Part shown: one piece after another, positions 47,868 through 56,621 of the stretch
Position numbering within the stretch: the stretch's first letter is position 1
How the letters are laid out: every line of letters begins with the position of its first letter
Origin: Marinimicrobium alkaliphilum
Lineage (GTDB): Bacteria > Pseudomonadota > Gammaproteobacteria > Pseudomonadales > Cellvibrionaceae
Reading direction: 5' to 3'
Assembly (NCBI RefSeq): GCF_003259155.1
Contig: NZ_QGMQ01000007.1
Span: 62,001-126,000, forward strand
DNA length: 64,000 bases
Position numbers and translations under genes: made by a program
The notes under the pieces: generated by a model
Seen by the model: the letters and a program-made list of their open reading frames with translations, nothing else
What the model was told of the DNA's origin: nothing
Database searches by the model: none

Positions 47868-48665
47868 TTATGCTTCGGGATGTTGAGCCGGGTCCCGGCG
47901 GTCGGGCTCGGGCGTGCGCGCCAGCGCCCACAAGTGCACCTCTGCCGCGCCTGCACCCAGCAGGACCTGGCTCACCACTCGGGCAGTGCTGCCGGTGGTG
48001 ATCACATCGTCGAGCAGCGCCACACACTTGCCCTTGACCGCTGCCAGTGTCGACGGGTTGATGCGAAAGGCGGAGTGCAGGTTGTGCAACCGCTGACGAC
48101 GGCTCAGCCCCTGTTGCGTGGACGTGCGGCGTACCCGGCGGCATACCCGCGTCGCCACAGGGATGTCCAGGGCCCGTTGCAACTGTCGGGCGAGCAGGTC
48201 GCTCTGGTTGTAGCCCCGCGCCAGTCGGCGACTCCAGTGCAGCGGTACAGGGACGATCAGCTCGGGCCAGGTTAGCTCAGGGTGTTCGTCGTAATGGTGC
48301 TCTATGTGGGCGGCCAGACATTGTCCCAGGGCGCGCCCAGCCGCCAGTTGGTGCTTGTGCTTGAAGTTGTGGATCAGAGCGTCGAGGGGAAAGGCGTACC
48401 GAAAAGGCACCACAGCGTGCTCAAATCCGGGTGGTTGCTGCAGACATTGCCCGCAGCGTTCGGCGGCACTGTCCAGAGGCAGGGCGCATTGGACGCAGTG
48501 GTGGGTATCGAGATAGGGCAGATGATGGACACAGTCCGGGCACAGCAGTTCGCCCCCCAGCGGGGTCGTGCACAACAGGCAGCGGGTCGGCAGCAACTGA
48601 TTGCCGAGCGTCGGCACGGCGCGCCACAGGCGTTGGGAGACGCGGTGAAGAGGGAAGGTGAGCAT
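47868..48665 (-). CDS. comF: ComF-family phosphoribosyltransferase-like protein
   Basis: This 265-residue protein has an N-terminal zinc-ribbon region with paired cysteines (CLLC, CPDC, CVQC, CGQC) and a PRTase domain with the PRPP motif ALLDDVITTGSTA. ComF proteins support uptake of DNA in natural competence and, in gammaproteobacteria, often lie beside bioB as here. GGAGG lies 8 nt before the ATG at 48665, which decides the start over a GTG/ATG further upstream. It is divergent from the biotin operon. Confidence 0.92.
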   Translation of the reverse strand: MLTFPLHRVSQRLWRAVPTLGNQLLPTRCLLCTTPLGGELLCPDCVHHLPYLDTHHCVQCALPLDSAAERCGQCLQQPPGFEHAVVPFRYAFPLDALIHNFKHKHQLAAGRALGQCLAAHIEHHYDEHPELTWPELIVPVPLHWSRRLARGYNQSDLLARQLQRALDIPVATRVCRRVRRTSTQQGLSRRQRLHNLHSAFRINPSTLAAVKGKCVALLDDVITTGSTARVVSQVLLGAGAAEVHLWALARTPEPDRRDPAQHPEA

Positions 48666-48740
48666 CGTTGTGACCTCCGTGTTACCAATGCCAGGGCTTA
48701 ACATTATAGATCGGATCGCCCGTCACGCAAGTTTGCGTCA

Positions 48741-48769
48741 GTTAACCCTTTTTCAGTTTTTTGGTTGAC
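48741..48769. promoter_or_regulatory. BirA-like operator of the biotin operon
   Basis: Half-sites GTTAACC (48741-48747) and GGTTGAC (48763-48769) are separated by 15 bp, the spacing of the BirA box (TTGTAAACC-N14..16-GGTTTACAA). The right half overlaps the -35 of the bioB promoter, so biotinyl-AMP-loaded BirA would block transcription. Confidence 0.55.
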
Positions 48770-48792
48770 AGCGGTTTGGGGGCCGCTAAGAT
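48765..48792 (+). promoter_or_regulatory. Promoter of bioBF-bioHC-bioD
   Basis: -35 TTGACA (48765-48770) and -10 TAAGAT (48787-48792) are 16 bp apart, 50 nt before the bioB start. Confidence 0.65.
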
Positions 48793-48841
48793 AGAGGGCT
48801 TTGACATTTGACAGCCCTTTTTACGATTGACCGGAGCGGTT

Positions 48842-49900
48842 ATGAACGCAACTCACCAAGCCCCGATACGCCACGACTGGACACGCGCTGAAGTACAGGC
48901 CCTGTTTGATCTGCCTTTTAGCGACCTGATGTACCAGGCCCAGACCGTGCACCGGGCGTTTTTCAACCCCAATGAGGTTCAGGTGAGCACGCTCTGCTCC
49001 ATCAAAACCGGCGCCTGCCCGGAAGACTGCGCCTACTGCCCCCAATCGGCCCGCTACGATACCGGCCTGGAGCGGGAAAAACTGATGGCGGTGGAGAAGG
49101 TCATCGAAGAAGCCAAAGCGGCCAAAGCCGGTGGGGCTACCCGCTTTTGTATGGGGGCCGCCTGGCGCTCTCCCAAGGGCAAGGACATGGGTTATGTCAC
49201 CGAGATGGTCAAGGGTGTCAAATCCCTGGGCCTGGAGACCTGTATGACCCTGGGGATGCTGAGTGAAGAACAGGCCGGTGAGCTGGCCGGCGCCGGGCTC
49301 GACTACTATAACCACAACCTGGATACCTCGCCGGAATTTTACGGCGACATCATCACCACCCGCACCTACCAGGATCGCCTCAATACCCTCAGCAATGTGC
49401 GCAAAGCGGGCATGAAAGTCTGCTGTGGCGGCATTGTGGGCATGGGTGAAGAAGCCAGCGACCGCACCGGTCTGCTGTTGCAGTTGGCCACCATGAGCGA
49501 GCACCCGGAGTCGGTGCCGGTAAACATGCTGGTCAAGGTCGAGGGCACGCCCCTGGCGGATCAGGCGGATCTCGATCCCTTCGATTTTATCCGCACCATT
49601 GCGGTGGCCCGCATTCTGATGCCGGCCTCCCATGTGCGCCTGTCCGCCGGGCGCGAACAGATGAACGACCAGATGCAGGCCATGGCCTTTCTGGCGGGCG
49701 CCAACTCCATTTTCTACGGCGAGAAGCTGCTTACCACCGCCAACCCGGAAGCCAACGAGGATATGCAGCTGTTCAAGCGCTTGGGCATCCAGCCTGAGGC
49801 CTATGAGGTTCACCAGGACGAAGAAGAGCAGGAAGCGGCGCTTTTGGGCGCGGTGCAGGAGGCCCAGCTCGACGAGTTTTTCTACGACGCGGTCAAGTAA
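48842..49900 (+). CDS. bioB: Biotin synthase
   Basis: BioB is the radical-SAM enzyme that inserts sulfur into dethiobiotin. The 352-residue protein has the 4Fe-4S motif C59-x3-C63-x2-C66 ([13 protein letters not shown]) and the ligands of the second, sulfur-donating cluster, including conserved Cys and Arg in later strands ([22 protein letters not shown]). GGAG before the ATG at 48842 fixes the start. It is the first gene of the biotin operon. Confidence 0.97.
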   Translation: MNATHQAPIRHDWTRAEVQALFDLPFSDLMYQAQTVHRAFFNPNEVQVSTLCSIKTGACPEDCAYCPQSARYDTGLEREKLMAVEKVIEEAKAAKAGGATRFCMGAAWRSPKGKDMGYVTEMVKGVKSLGLETCMTLGMLSEEQAGELAGAGLDYYNHNLDTSPEFYGDIITTRTYQDRLNTLSNVRKAGMKVCCGGIVGMGEEASDRTGLLLQLATMSEHPESVPVNMLVKVEGTPLADQADLDPFDFIRTIAVARILMPASHVRLSAGREQMNDQMQAMAFLAGANSIFYGEKLLTTANPEANEDMQLFKRLGIQPEAYEVHQDEEEQEAALLGAVQEAQLDEFFYDAVK

Positions 49901-49927
49901 GCCTTTGCGCACGTGGGATATCGGGCG

Positions 49928-51130
49928 ATGAACCCCTCTCAACACCTGGACAGCGTCTTGGGCCCGGCGCTGATACAGCGCAAGGTTGAGCACCGCTACC
50001 GGCACCGGCGCACCCTGGGCTCGGCTCAGGGGCCACTGGTGCGCGTCGATGGCCGGGACTATCTGGCCTTTTGCAGCAACGATTACCTGGGCCTGGCCAA
50101 TCACCCGGCGGTGACCGCCGCCCTGCACGCCGGTGCCGAGCGCTGGGGCGTGGGCAGCGGCGCCTCCCATCTGGTCAACGGTCACTCCCTTGAGCATCAC
50201 GCCCTTGAAGAAGAGCTGGCGGCCTTTTGCGGGCGTGAGCGCGCGCTGCTGTTTTCCACCGGTTATATGGCCAACCTGGGGGCGGTGAGTGCCCTGGTGG
50301 GCAAGGGCGATGGGGTGTTTGAGGACAAACTCAACCACGCCTCCCTACTCGACGCGGGGCTGGCCAGCGGCGCCCGCTTTCAGCGCTTTCTGCATAATGA
50401 CACCGATAACCTGGCTCGGCGCCTGGGCGCCAGCGATGCCCGGCGCAAGCTGATCGTGGTCGACGGGGTATTCAGCATGGATGGCGACACCGCGCCCTTG
50501 CCGGCCCTGGCTGATCTGGCGGAGCGCGAGGGTGCCTGGCTGATGGTGGACGATGCCCACGGCTTTGGCTGTCTGGGGGCCACCGGCGCCGGGTGCGCCG
50601 AGCACTTCGGACTCGGTCAGGACCGGCTGCCGGTCCTGATGGGCACCCTGGGCAAGGCCTTTGGTACTGCCGGAGCTTTTATCGCCGGCAGTGAGACCCT
50701 GATCGAGACGCTGATCCAATTTGCCCGTACCTACATTTACACCACCGCCATGCCGCCCGCCGTGGCGGCTGCGAGCCGGGTCAGCTTACGCCTGATGGCC
50801 GAGGAGCCCTGGCGCCGTGAACACTTACATACCCTGATCGCCCGATTTCGTCGGGGGGCGCAATCTCTGGGGCTGCAACTCATGGACTCGGCGACCGCCA
50901 TTCAACCCATCGTGATTGGCTCGGATGCCGATACGCTGGCGATGAGCGATGCTCTGGCTGCGCGCGGCCTGCTGGTCATCCCGATCCGGCCGCCCACCGT
51001 ACCCGAAGGCACGGCGCGCCTGCGTGTCACCTTGAGCGCCGCCCACACCGAGGCCCAGGTGGATCAGCTGCTCGACGCTCTGGCAGACTTGGTGCCGCGC
51101 ACCCTGACACAACGAGGAGTAACGTCTTGA
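49928..51130 (+). CDS. bioF: 8-amino-7-oxononanoate synthase
   Basis: BioF condenses pimeloyl-ACP with L-alanine in a PLP-dependent reaction. The 400-residue aminotransferase-fold protein has [33 protein letters not shown], the [10 protein letters not shown] motif and the PLP lysine in [17 protein letters not shown] chose the ATG at 49928; a GTG at 49913 is possible. It lies 27 nt after bioB, and its stop overlaps the bioHC start. Confidence 0.97.
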   Translation: MNPSQHLDSVLGPALIQRKVEHRYRHRRTLGSAQGPLVRVDGRDYLAFCSNDYLGLANHPAVTAALHAGAERWGVGSGASHLVNGHSLEHHALEEELAAFCGRERALLFSTGYMANLGAVSALVGKGDGVFEDKLNHASLLDAGLASGARFQRFLHNDTDNLARRLGASDARRKLIVVDGVFSMDGDTAPLPALADLAEREGAWLMVDDAHGFGCLGATGAGCAEHFGLGQDRLPVLMGTLGKAFGTAGAFIAGSETLIETLIQFARTYIYTTAMPPAVAAASRVSLRLMAEEPWRREHLHTLIARFRRGAQSLGLQLMDSATAIQPIVIGSDADTLAMSDALAARGLLVIPIRPPTVPEGTARLRVTLSAAHTEAQVDQLLDALADLVPRTLTQRGVTS

Positions 51131-52761
51131 TGGCGCTAACCGCCGCCCGACCCGAGCGCCTGTCACTGGCCGTACAGCGCCACCCGGCCACCCGCCCCGA
51201 GCAGGCACTGGCCGAGCCGCTGGTACTGCTGCACGGTTGGGGCTGCGATAGCCGCAGCTGGGCGCCTCTACTGCCGCACCTGCAACAACTGGGGGAAGTC
51301 TGGACGTTGGATCTGCCAGGCTTTGGGGGCAGCGAGCCCCTGCTCGACGGGGCCGGTCAGGGTGCATTGGAGGCCCTGTTGACCCGTATTGAAGACAGCC
51401 TGCCCGCCCGGGCCGTGCTTCTGGGCTGGTCGTTTGGAGGAATGCTCGCTACCGCCCTGGCCGCACGCCAACCCGAGCGGATCACGCACCTGGTGACCTT
51501 GGCAAGCAACCTGTGCTTTGTCGCCCGCCCTGAGTGGCCAGCGGCGATGCCCAAGGCTGTCAACCGCCAGTTCAATAAGAGCTTTGAGCAGCAGCCCGAG
51601 CAGACCCTGAAGCATTTCGCCGGGCTGCTCGCCAAGGGCGACGGCGCCGAGCGGGCTCTGCTCAAACAGCTTCGACCGCTGTTCACCGACGCTCGATTGA
51701 CACCGGATTGGGCTGCTGCGCTGGCGCTGCTGGCGCGTATGGACAACCGCGCCGCCTATGCGCAACTGCGTCAGCCGGGCCTCCACCTGCTGGCAGAGCA
51801 GGACGCGCTGGTACCTGCCGAGGCCCTGGGCGCCATGCAGACATTCAATCCGGCTCAACAGTTGGCGCTGATCCCCAGTGCGGCTCATGCTCTACATTGG
51901 AGTCAGCCGGAGGCGGTAGCGCAGGAGATTGCCCAGTTTTTGCGTCCGGCCACGCTTGATAAGCGCCGGGTCGCCCAATCTTTTAGCAAGGCAGCGGCGA
52001 CCTACGACAGCGTGGCCCGGCTACAGCGCGCTGTGGGTGAGCACTTGCTGACCCAACTGCCTTCGACGACTTTTGTGTCGGACGCGCAGGCGCCCATGAT
52101 TCTCGACCTCGGTTGCGGCACCGGCTATTTCACCGAGCAATTGGCCCTGCGTAGCCCGGGCGCTCAAGTGATCGGCCTGGACATCGCCGAGGGCATGTTG
52201 CAGTTCGCGCGGCGCGAGCGCCCGGGTCCCGGCTACTGGCTCGGGGGCGACGCCGAGAGCCTGCCGCTGGCGGACGCGAGCATAGACATCATCTATTCGA
52301 GCCTGGCCATTCAGTGGTGCAGCGACCTGCCGGCGTTGTTCGCGGAGCTGCGCCGGGTGCTGAAACCCGGGGGCCACCTGCTGTTCAGTACCTTGGGTCC
52401 GCAGACCTTGTGGGAGCTCAAACGGGCCTGGCAGCAAGTCGATGGCTATACCCATGTCAATCGCTTTGCCACCGCCACGGCCGTGCGTCAGGCCTTGGAT
52501 GCCGCAGGGTTGGCGGAGCGCGACTGGCAGGCGCAAACACGTGTTTTGGGGTACCCGAAACTGCACGAGCTGACCCGGGAGCTGAAAGCGCTGGGGGCTC
52601 ATAACATCAATAGTGGCCAGGCCGCGGGACTGACCGGTCGGCACAAGATCGACGCCCTGAAGTTGGCCTACGAGCAGCACCGGGATGCCGAGGGCTGGCT
52701 GCCGGCCAGCTACCAGGTGTTTTATGGCCAAGCCCAAGCCCAAGTAACGAGTGATAGCTGA
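51130..52761 (+). CDS. bioHC: BioH-BioC fusion: pimeloyl-ACP methyl esterase and malonyl-ACP methyltransferase
   Basis: This 543-residue fusion joins two steps at opposite ends of the pimeloyl pathway. Residues 1-270 are BioH, an alpha/beta-hydrolase with LLHGWG, nucleophile S101 in GWSFGG, D225 and H253, which removes the methyl group from pimeloyl-ACP methyl ester. From about 278 (KRRVAQSFSKAAATYDSVARLQR) the protein is BioC, with the SAM loop LDLGCGTGYF at about 325-334, which adds that methyl group to malonyl-ACP. The same fusion is known to me from Saccharophagus and Teredinibacter. The ATG at 51130 overlaps the bioF stop; GAGGAG lies 11 nt upstream. Confidence 0.93.
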   Translation: MALTAARPERLSLAVQRHPATRPEQALAEPLVLLHGWGCDSRSWAPLLPHLQQLGEVWTLDLPGFGGSEPLLDGAGQGALEALLTRIEDSLPARAVLLGWSFGGMLATALAARQPERITHLVTLASNLCFVARPEWPAAMPKAVNRQFNKSFEQQPEQTLKHFAGLLAKGDGAERALLKQLRPLFTDARLTPDWAAALALLARMDNRAAYAQLRQPGLHLLAEQDALVPAEALGAMQTFNPAQQLALIPSAAHALHWSQPEAVAQEIAQFLRPATLDKRRVAQSFSKAAATYDSVARLQRAVGEHLLTQLPSTTFVSDAQAPMILDLGCGTGYFTEQLALRSPGAQVIGLDIAEGMLQFARRERPGPGYWLGGDAESLPLADASIDIIYSSLAIQWCSDLPALFAELRRVLKPGGHLLFSTLGPQTLWELKRAWQQVDGYTHVNRFATATAVRQALDAAGLAERDWQAQTRVLGYPKLHELTRELKALGAHNINSGQAAGLTGRHKIDALKLAYEQHRDAEGWLPASYQVFYGQAQAQVTSDS

Positions 52762-53438
52762 TGAGTAAACGCACCTACTTTGTGACCGGCACCGATACCG
52801 GTGTCGGCAAGACCCTGGTGGCCTCGGCCCTGCTATACAAGGCCGGGCAACAGGGTCTGAGTACCGCAGCCCTCAAGCCGGTGGCAGCGGGCTGCGAAGA
52901 CACGCCGGACGGACTGCGCAACGACGACGCCCTGCAATTGCAGGCGGTCATCAATACCCCGCTCACCTACGAGCAGATTAACCCGGTGGCGCTGGCGCCG
53001 GCCATCGCGCCCCATATTGCCGCTCAGCACGCCGGCAAAATGCTTTCGGTCTCGCGCCTGGCGGGCTACTGCCGGGGCGTGTTGGGGCAAGCCGATTTCT
53101 CCCTGGTTGAAGGCGCAGGCGGCTGGCGGGTGCCACTGAACCCGACCGAAACCCTGGCGGATCTGGCCCGGGAGCTCAAGTTGCCGGTGATTCTGGTGGT
53201 GGGGATGCGCCTCGGGTGCCTCAACCATGCCTTGCTCACCGCCGAGGCGATCCGCCGCGATGGCCTGACGTTGGCGGGCTGGGTAGGCAGCATTCTCGAA
53301 CCGGATATGCCCTGTCTGAAGGAAAACCTGGGCACTTTGGGGCTGATGCTTAAGGCACCCTGCCTGGGCATCCTGCCCCATTTGGCGCCTGTTTCTGCAG
53401 AAAACGCGGCAGAGTATGTGGAGCTGGGTGAAATTTGA
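52761..53438 (+). CDS. bioD: Dethiobiotin synthetase
   Basis: BioD closes the ureido ring of dethiobiotin from diaminopelargonate, CO2 and ATP. The 225-residue protein has the P-loop GTDTGVGKT at 9-17, LKPVAAGCE, and VEGAGGWRVPL. It overlaps the bioHC stop by 1 nt (TGATG). The bioA aminotransferase that should supply its substrate is not in this operon and must lie elsewhere. Confidence 0.96.
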   Translation: MSKRTYFVTGTDTGVGKTLVASALLYKAGQQGLSTAALKPVAAGCEDTPDGLRNDDALQLQAVINTPLTYEQINPVALAPAIAPHIAAQHAGKMLSVSRLAGYCRGVLGQADFSLVEGAGGWRVPLNPTETLADLARELKLPVILVVGMRLGCLNHALLTAEAIRRDGLTLAGWVGSILEPDMPCLKENLGTLGLMLKAPCLGILPHLAPVSAENAAEYVELGEI

Positions 53439-53509
53439 ACAATGCCGGGTTATACTGGCACCAGAACGCGTTAAACTTTCCTGTAAGACAGCCTACCGAG
53501 GAGGCCGCG

Positions 53510-53776
53510 ATGGATATTGGTTCAGCGACAAATCAAGCCCTGATCGGCATGCAGTCCAGTCAGCGTGAGATGGTCAATTCTGCCCAGCAGATAGCGGCTG
53601 CGGGTACCACCCAGACACAGTCCCAATCTGCCGCCCAGCCCGTCGCTGGCAACACCATGGATGTGGTCGAGCCTCTGATCAATATCACACAGCAGCAGCA
53701 AGTGTTTGATGCTTCTGCGCGGGTCGTCAGTGCCGAGAGCGAGAACCTCGGCCGCCTGATCGACACCGAGGCCTGA
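53510..53776 (+). CDS. Small protein with a flagellar-rod-like C-terminus
   Basis: GAGGAGG lies just ahead of the ATG at 53510 and gives an 88-residue protein. The N-terminal half is Gln/Ser/Thr-rich. The C-terminus (DVVEPLINITQQQQVFDASARVVSAESENLGRLIDTEA) resembles the heptad-rich C-terminal helix of FlgE/FlgF/FlgG rod-hook proteins (Flg_bbr_C), but the rest of those proteins is missing. Function is unknown. It lies downstream of bioD and ahead of a SprA-like metalloprotease. The flagellar likeness is by eye. Confidence 0.6.
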   Translation: MDIGSATNQALIGMQSSQREMVNSAQQIAAAGTTQTQSQSAAQPVAGNTMDVVEPLINITQQQQVFDASARVVSAESENLGRLIDTEA

Positions 53777-53801
53777 CGCTTCAGGGCGTAGGTATCGAGC
53801 C

Positions 53802-54599
53802 GTGATCCCAAGCGTGCCCTTGACGGGTTACAGTGCCAGCGCTATTACGCCCTACACCCCAGCAGGGGGCCAGCCTGTCGGGCTGGAAACGCCCGATCAA
53901 CGTCCCACGACACTCAAGCCGCTCGAACAGTCCGCCGAGAGCGCGCGTCAGGAGAACTACCGTTCTCCCGACGAGCGCAATGGTCAGGACAGTGAACGCG
54001 AGCGTTTGAAGGAGCGCCAGCGTGAACAGGAGCAGCAGCGCGAGCGCCAGGAGCGGGAACAGATACGTGAATTGGCCGCCCGCGACCGCGAAGTGCGTGC
54101 CCATGAGCAGGCCCACGCCGCGGCCGGCGGGCGCTATACCGGCGCTCCGAGCTACCAGACTGTGCGCGGCCCCGATGGGGTCAGTTATGCCGTCGCGGGT
54201 GAAGTGCCGATAGATACGAGCGAGATTCCTGACGACCCCGAAGCAACCATCGAAAAAGCCCAGCAAATCCGGCGCGCAGCCTATGCTCCGGTCGAGCCGT
54301 CAGATCAAGACCGCCGCGTTGCTATGGAGGCCATGCGTATGGAGCAACAGGCTCGCGCCGAGTTGAGCCGTCGGGAGCGTGAAGAAGTGGTCGAGCAGGA
54401 ACAGGAGCGGATTGAAAAGCGGGAGGCGCGGGCAGAAGCCGAGGCCGAGCGTAAGGCCCAGGAGCAAGCTCGCGAAGAGCGGCGCAATGAGCTGATGGGC
54501 GAATCCGTGCAGCGCAATATGGATATTAACCGCCGATTGGTCGAGATCGGCATCACCACTGGTAGTGCCCCGGGCGCATTTTTTGATCAGCACGCCTAG
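53802..54599 (+). CDS. Putative SprA-like metalloprotease
   Basis: This 265-residue protein starts at a GTG. An N-terminal Pro-rich region is followed by a Glu/Arg/Gln-rich coiled coil (about 62-92). A compact conserved block comes next: AARDREVRAHEQAHAAAGGRYTGAPSYQTVRGPDGVSYAVAGEV (about 92-135), with the zinc-type motif HEQAH at 101-105. This block is the signature of the putative metalloprotease CJM1_0395/SprA-related family. A second charged coiled coil (about 165-235) follows. No signal peptide is visible. The substrate is unknown. It is 25 nt after the flagellar-rod-like small gene. Confidence 0.7.
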   Translation: MIPSVPLTGYSASAITPYTPAGGQPVGLETPDQRPTTLKPLEQSAESARQENYRSPDERNGQDSERERLKERQREQEQQRERQEREQIRELAARDREVRAHEQAHAAAGGRYTGAPSYQTVRGPDGVSYAVAGEVPIDTSEIPDDPEATIEKAQQIRRAAYAPVEPSDQDRRVAMEAMRMEQQARAELSRREREEVVEQEQERIEKREARAEAEAERKAQEQAREERRNELMGESVQRNMDINRRLVEIGITTGSAPGAFFDQHA

Positions 54600-54708
54600 G
54601 ATTCCCCGCTTTGTTCTTTACACCTGTCTTTCTATGGAGTGAGAGGTGGTTTTGGTGAGCCCCGATTTCCTCTAGAATGACCGCATTGTTTACGCCTCGG
54701 AGAAAGAC

Positions 54709-54888
54709 ATGCCCAGCAAGCTGTACCCAGAAGATCAGGCCAGAGTTGATGAATATCTGAAAACCGGTGTCAACAGCGTTGAGCGCAAGCCCTTTCGGAT
54801 GTGGACTCTTCTGGGCGTGATCGTTCTGGTGATGTTTGCGTTGGGCGGTGTGAGCCTGATGTTGGCACGTATGGAAGGGGTTATTTAG
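54709..54888 (+). CDS. DUF3094 small membrane protein
   Basis: This 59-residue protein has a soluble N-terminus (LYPEDQARVDEYLKTGVNSVERKPFR) and one C-terminal membrane helix (MWTLLGVIVLVMFALGGVSLML), the DUF3094 pattern of Pseudomonas and relatives. GGAG sits 6 nt before the ATG. Its stop overlaps the convergent DUF3530 gene by 4 nt. Function is unknown. Confidence 0.8.
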   Translation: MPSKLYPEDQARVDEYLKTGVNSVERKPFRMWTLLGVIVLVMFALGGVSLMLARMEGVI

Positions 54889-55841
54889 AACCCGGGGTTG
54901 ACTGGATTGGGGATTTCGATTCCCTCGGCGTGGCGCGCCATAAAGCCGCGCACCCGCTGGCTCCAGTAGTGCATATGATCCTCCCGTCGGGCCAACTCCG
55001 GACCTGGCAGCAGCAGCGGCTGGTAGTGCTCGACGCCCGCGCGCATGGCCGCAGCCCGCTGGCGCCGGCGCTGTTCGGCTTGCCCGGCCGGTTCCGGCGT
55101 CAGAAAAATATCCAGTACCGGCAGCGCCGGTGCCGCAAATACTGCTTCCAAGCCTTCTCGATCCAGCAAATTTCCGCGCAACAGATTGATCATCACCAGG
55201 GCCCGAATCTGCCCCTCCAGCGGATTGCCGTCGGTGCTGATATGGTTGGTACCCGCCGCTACAACACCCGCCGCCGAACCATTGTCCACTAGCAGCGTGA
55301 TGTTGAGCTGACCCTGATCGCGCAAAAACGCCAGAGCCGCGTCCAGGCGGGCGGCAATGATCGGATTGCGCTCTTCGGCACCCGGGGAGGGCAGGTTGAG
55401 CGCCAGCGTGGCCCAGCCGTGGCGGGGCAGTTGGCGCCGCAGTTGCTCCAGCGGCAGGGGCCAGCCCGGTGGCTGGTCGGCGGTATGCAATAACAGTAGA
55501 GCACCTTTGGTGACCCGGGTCTCGGCCAGTGTGAACAGGGCGGGGACGGTTCCCTGAGGGGTCTCCAGCCAGCGCACCTGCTCGGGTTCGGCCGCCGCCA
55601 GCAGACGGTTGTCGCGCGCCTCCCGAGACGCATCGATGGGTTCCTCGGGAGGCACTTCCGGTTCCGGCTCGGGGGCATCGACCTCCGCTGCGGCGGCTTC
55701 GCCATTGTCGGGGACGCCGTTGTCCGGTGCCTCCTCGTCCTGGGCCAGACTGTTCAGACTCCAGAGCAACAGGAGTCCAAACAGCAGCGGCAGGCCGCGC
55801 AGGCCGGAGCGAAAGGCTGAATTCAGTGGCTGGCGAGTCAT
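54885..55841 (-). CDS. DUF3530 family secreted protein
   Basis: This 318-residue protein has a signal peptide ending near SLAQ and an acidic, Pro/Glu-rich spacer (about 38-75). An alpha/beta-hydrolase-like domain follows: GALLLLHTADQPPGWP in place of the oxyanion loop, and LLVDNGSAAGVVAAG where a nucleophile elbow would be. The usual G-x-S-x-G serine is not obvious (NGSAAG), so catalysis is uncertain. DUF3530 proteins are common and uncharacterised. It is divergent from rpe. Confidence 0.78.
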   Translation of the reverse strand: MTRQPLNSAFRSGLRGLPLLFGLLLLWSLNSLAQDEEAPDNGVPDNGEAAAAEVDAPEPEPEVPPEEPIDASREARDNRLLAAAEPEQVRWLETPQGTVPALFTLAETRVTKGALLLLHTADQPPGWPLPLEQLRRQLPRHGWATLALNLPSPGAEERNPIIAARLDAALAFLRDQGQLNITLLVDNGSAAGVVAAGTNHISTDGNPLEGQIRALVMINLLRGNLLDREGLEAVFAAPALPVLDIFLTPEPAGQAEQRRRQRAAAMRAGVEHYQPLLLPGPELARREDHMHYWSQRVRGFMARHAEGIEIPNPVNPGF

Positions 55842-55928
55842 TCGGTTCAGGGTGGCCCCGGTTGCGCGTTTCGGTTATGGGTAACTTTGAGTACAATGGC
55901 TGGCTAATACTAGGTCATCGGGTGGTTT

Positions 55929-56612
55929 ATGCAGAACTTTACCAGGGATTTCAAAATTGCACCCTCAATCCTCGCCGCCGACTTCGCGCGCCTGGGTGAA
56001 GAGGTGGATGCGGTGCTCGCGGCGGGCGCGGATATCGTGCATTTTGACGTCATGGACAACCACTATGTGCCCAACCTGAGTTTTGGTCCGATGATCTGCA
56101 AGGCGCTGCGTGACTATGGCGTTGAGGCGCCCATCGACGTGCACCTGATGGTCGAGCCGGTGGATGCGCTGATTGAGCAGTTTGCTGATGCCGGCGCGAC
56201 CTATATCACCTTTCACCCGGAAGCCTCGCGCCACGTCGACCGCTCGCTGCAACTGATTCGCAGCAAAGGGTGTAAGCCGGGGCTGGTACTCAATCCCGCG
56301 ACACCACTGAGCACCATCAAACACGTGCTCGAGCAGTTGGATATGCTGCTGTTGATGTCGGTGAACCCGGGTTTTGGTGGTCAGACGTTTATTCCCTATA
56401 CTCTGGACAAACTGGCAGAGGCTCGGGCGCTGATTGACGCGAATGGCACCGCCACACGCCTGGAAGTCGACGGTGGCATCAGCGTCGAGAATATTCGTGC
56501 CGCCGCCGAAGCCGGTGCCGACACTTTTGTGGCGGGTTCCGCCATCTTTAATGCGTCCGATTACGGACAGGCCATCGGTGCCCTGCGCGCTGAGCTGGCC
56601 CACGTCAAATAA
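55929..56612 (+). CDS. rpe: Ribulose-phosphate 3-epimerase
   Basis: Rpe interconverts ribulose 5-phosphate and xylulose 5-phosphate in the pentose phosphate pathway. The 227-residue TIM barrel has [30 protein letters not shown] (metal His and Asp), [20 protein letters not shown] and EVDGGI. It is directly followed by trpE. In Pseudomonas a phosphoglycolate phosphatase (gph) sits between the two; it is absent here. Confidence 0.97.
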   Translation: MQNFTRDFKIAPSILAADFARLGEEVDAVLAAGADIVHFDVMDNHYVPNLSFGPMICKALRDYGVEAPIDVHLMVEPVDALIEQFADAGATYITFHPEASRHVDRSLQLIRSKGCKPGLVLNPATPLSTIKHVLEQLDMLLLMSVNPGFGGQTFIPYTLDKLAEARALIDANGTATRLEVDGGISVENIRAAAEAGADTFVAGSAIFNASDYGQAIGALRAELAHVK

Positions 56613-56621
56613 GGCTTTGTG

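Noticed and set aside
48821-50338. 505-codon open frame on the minus strand across bioB and bioF
   Set aside because: It is antisense to clear biotin genes with intact motifs; composition (His/Gln/Gly-rich) is that of a shadow frame.
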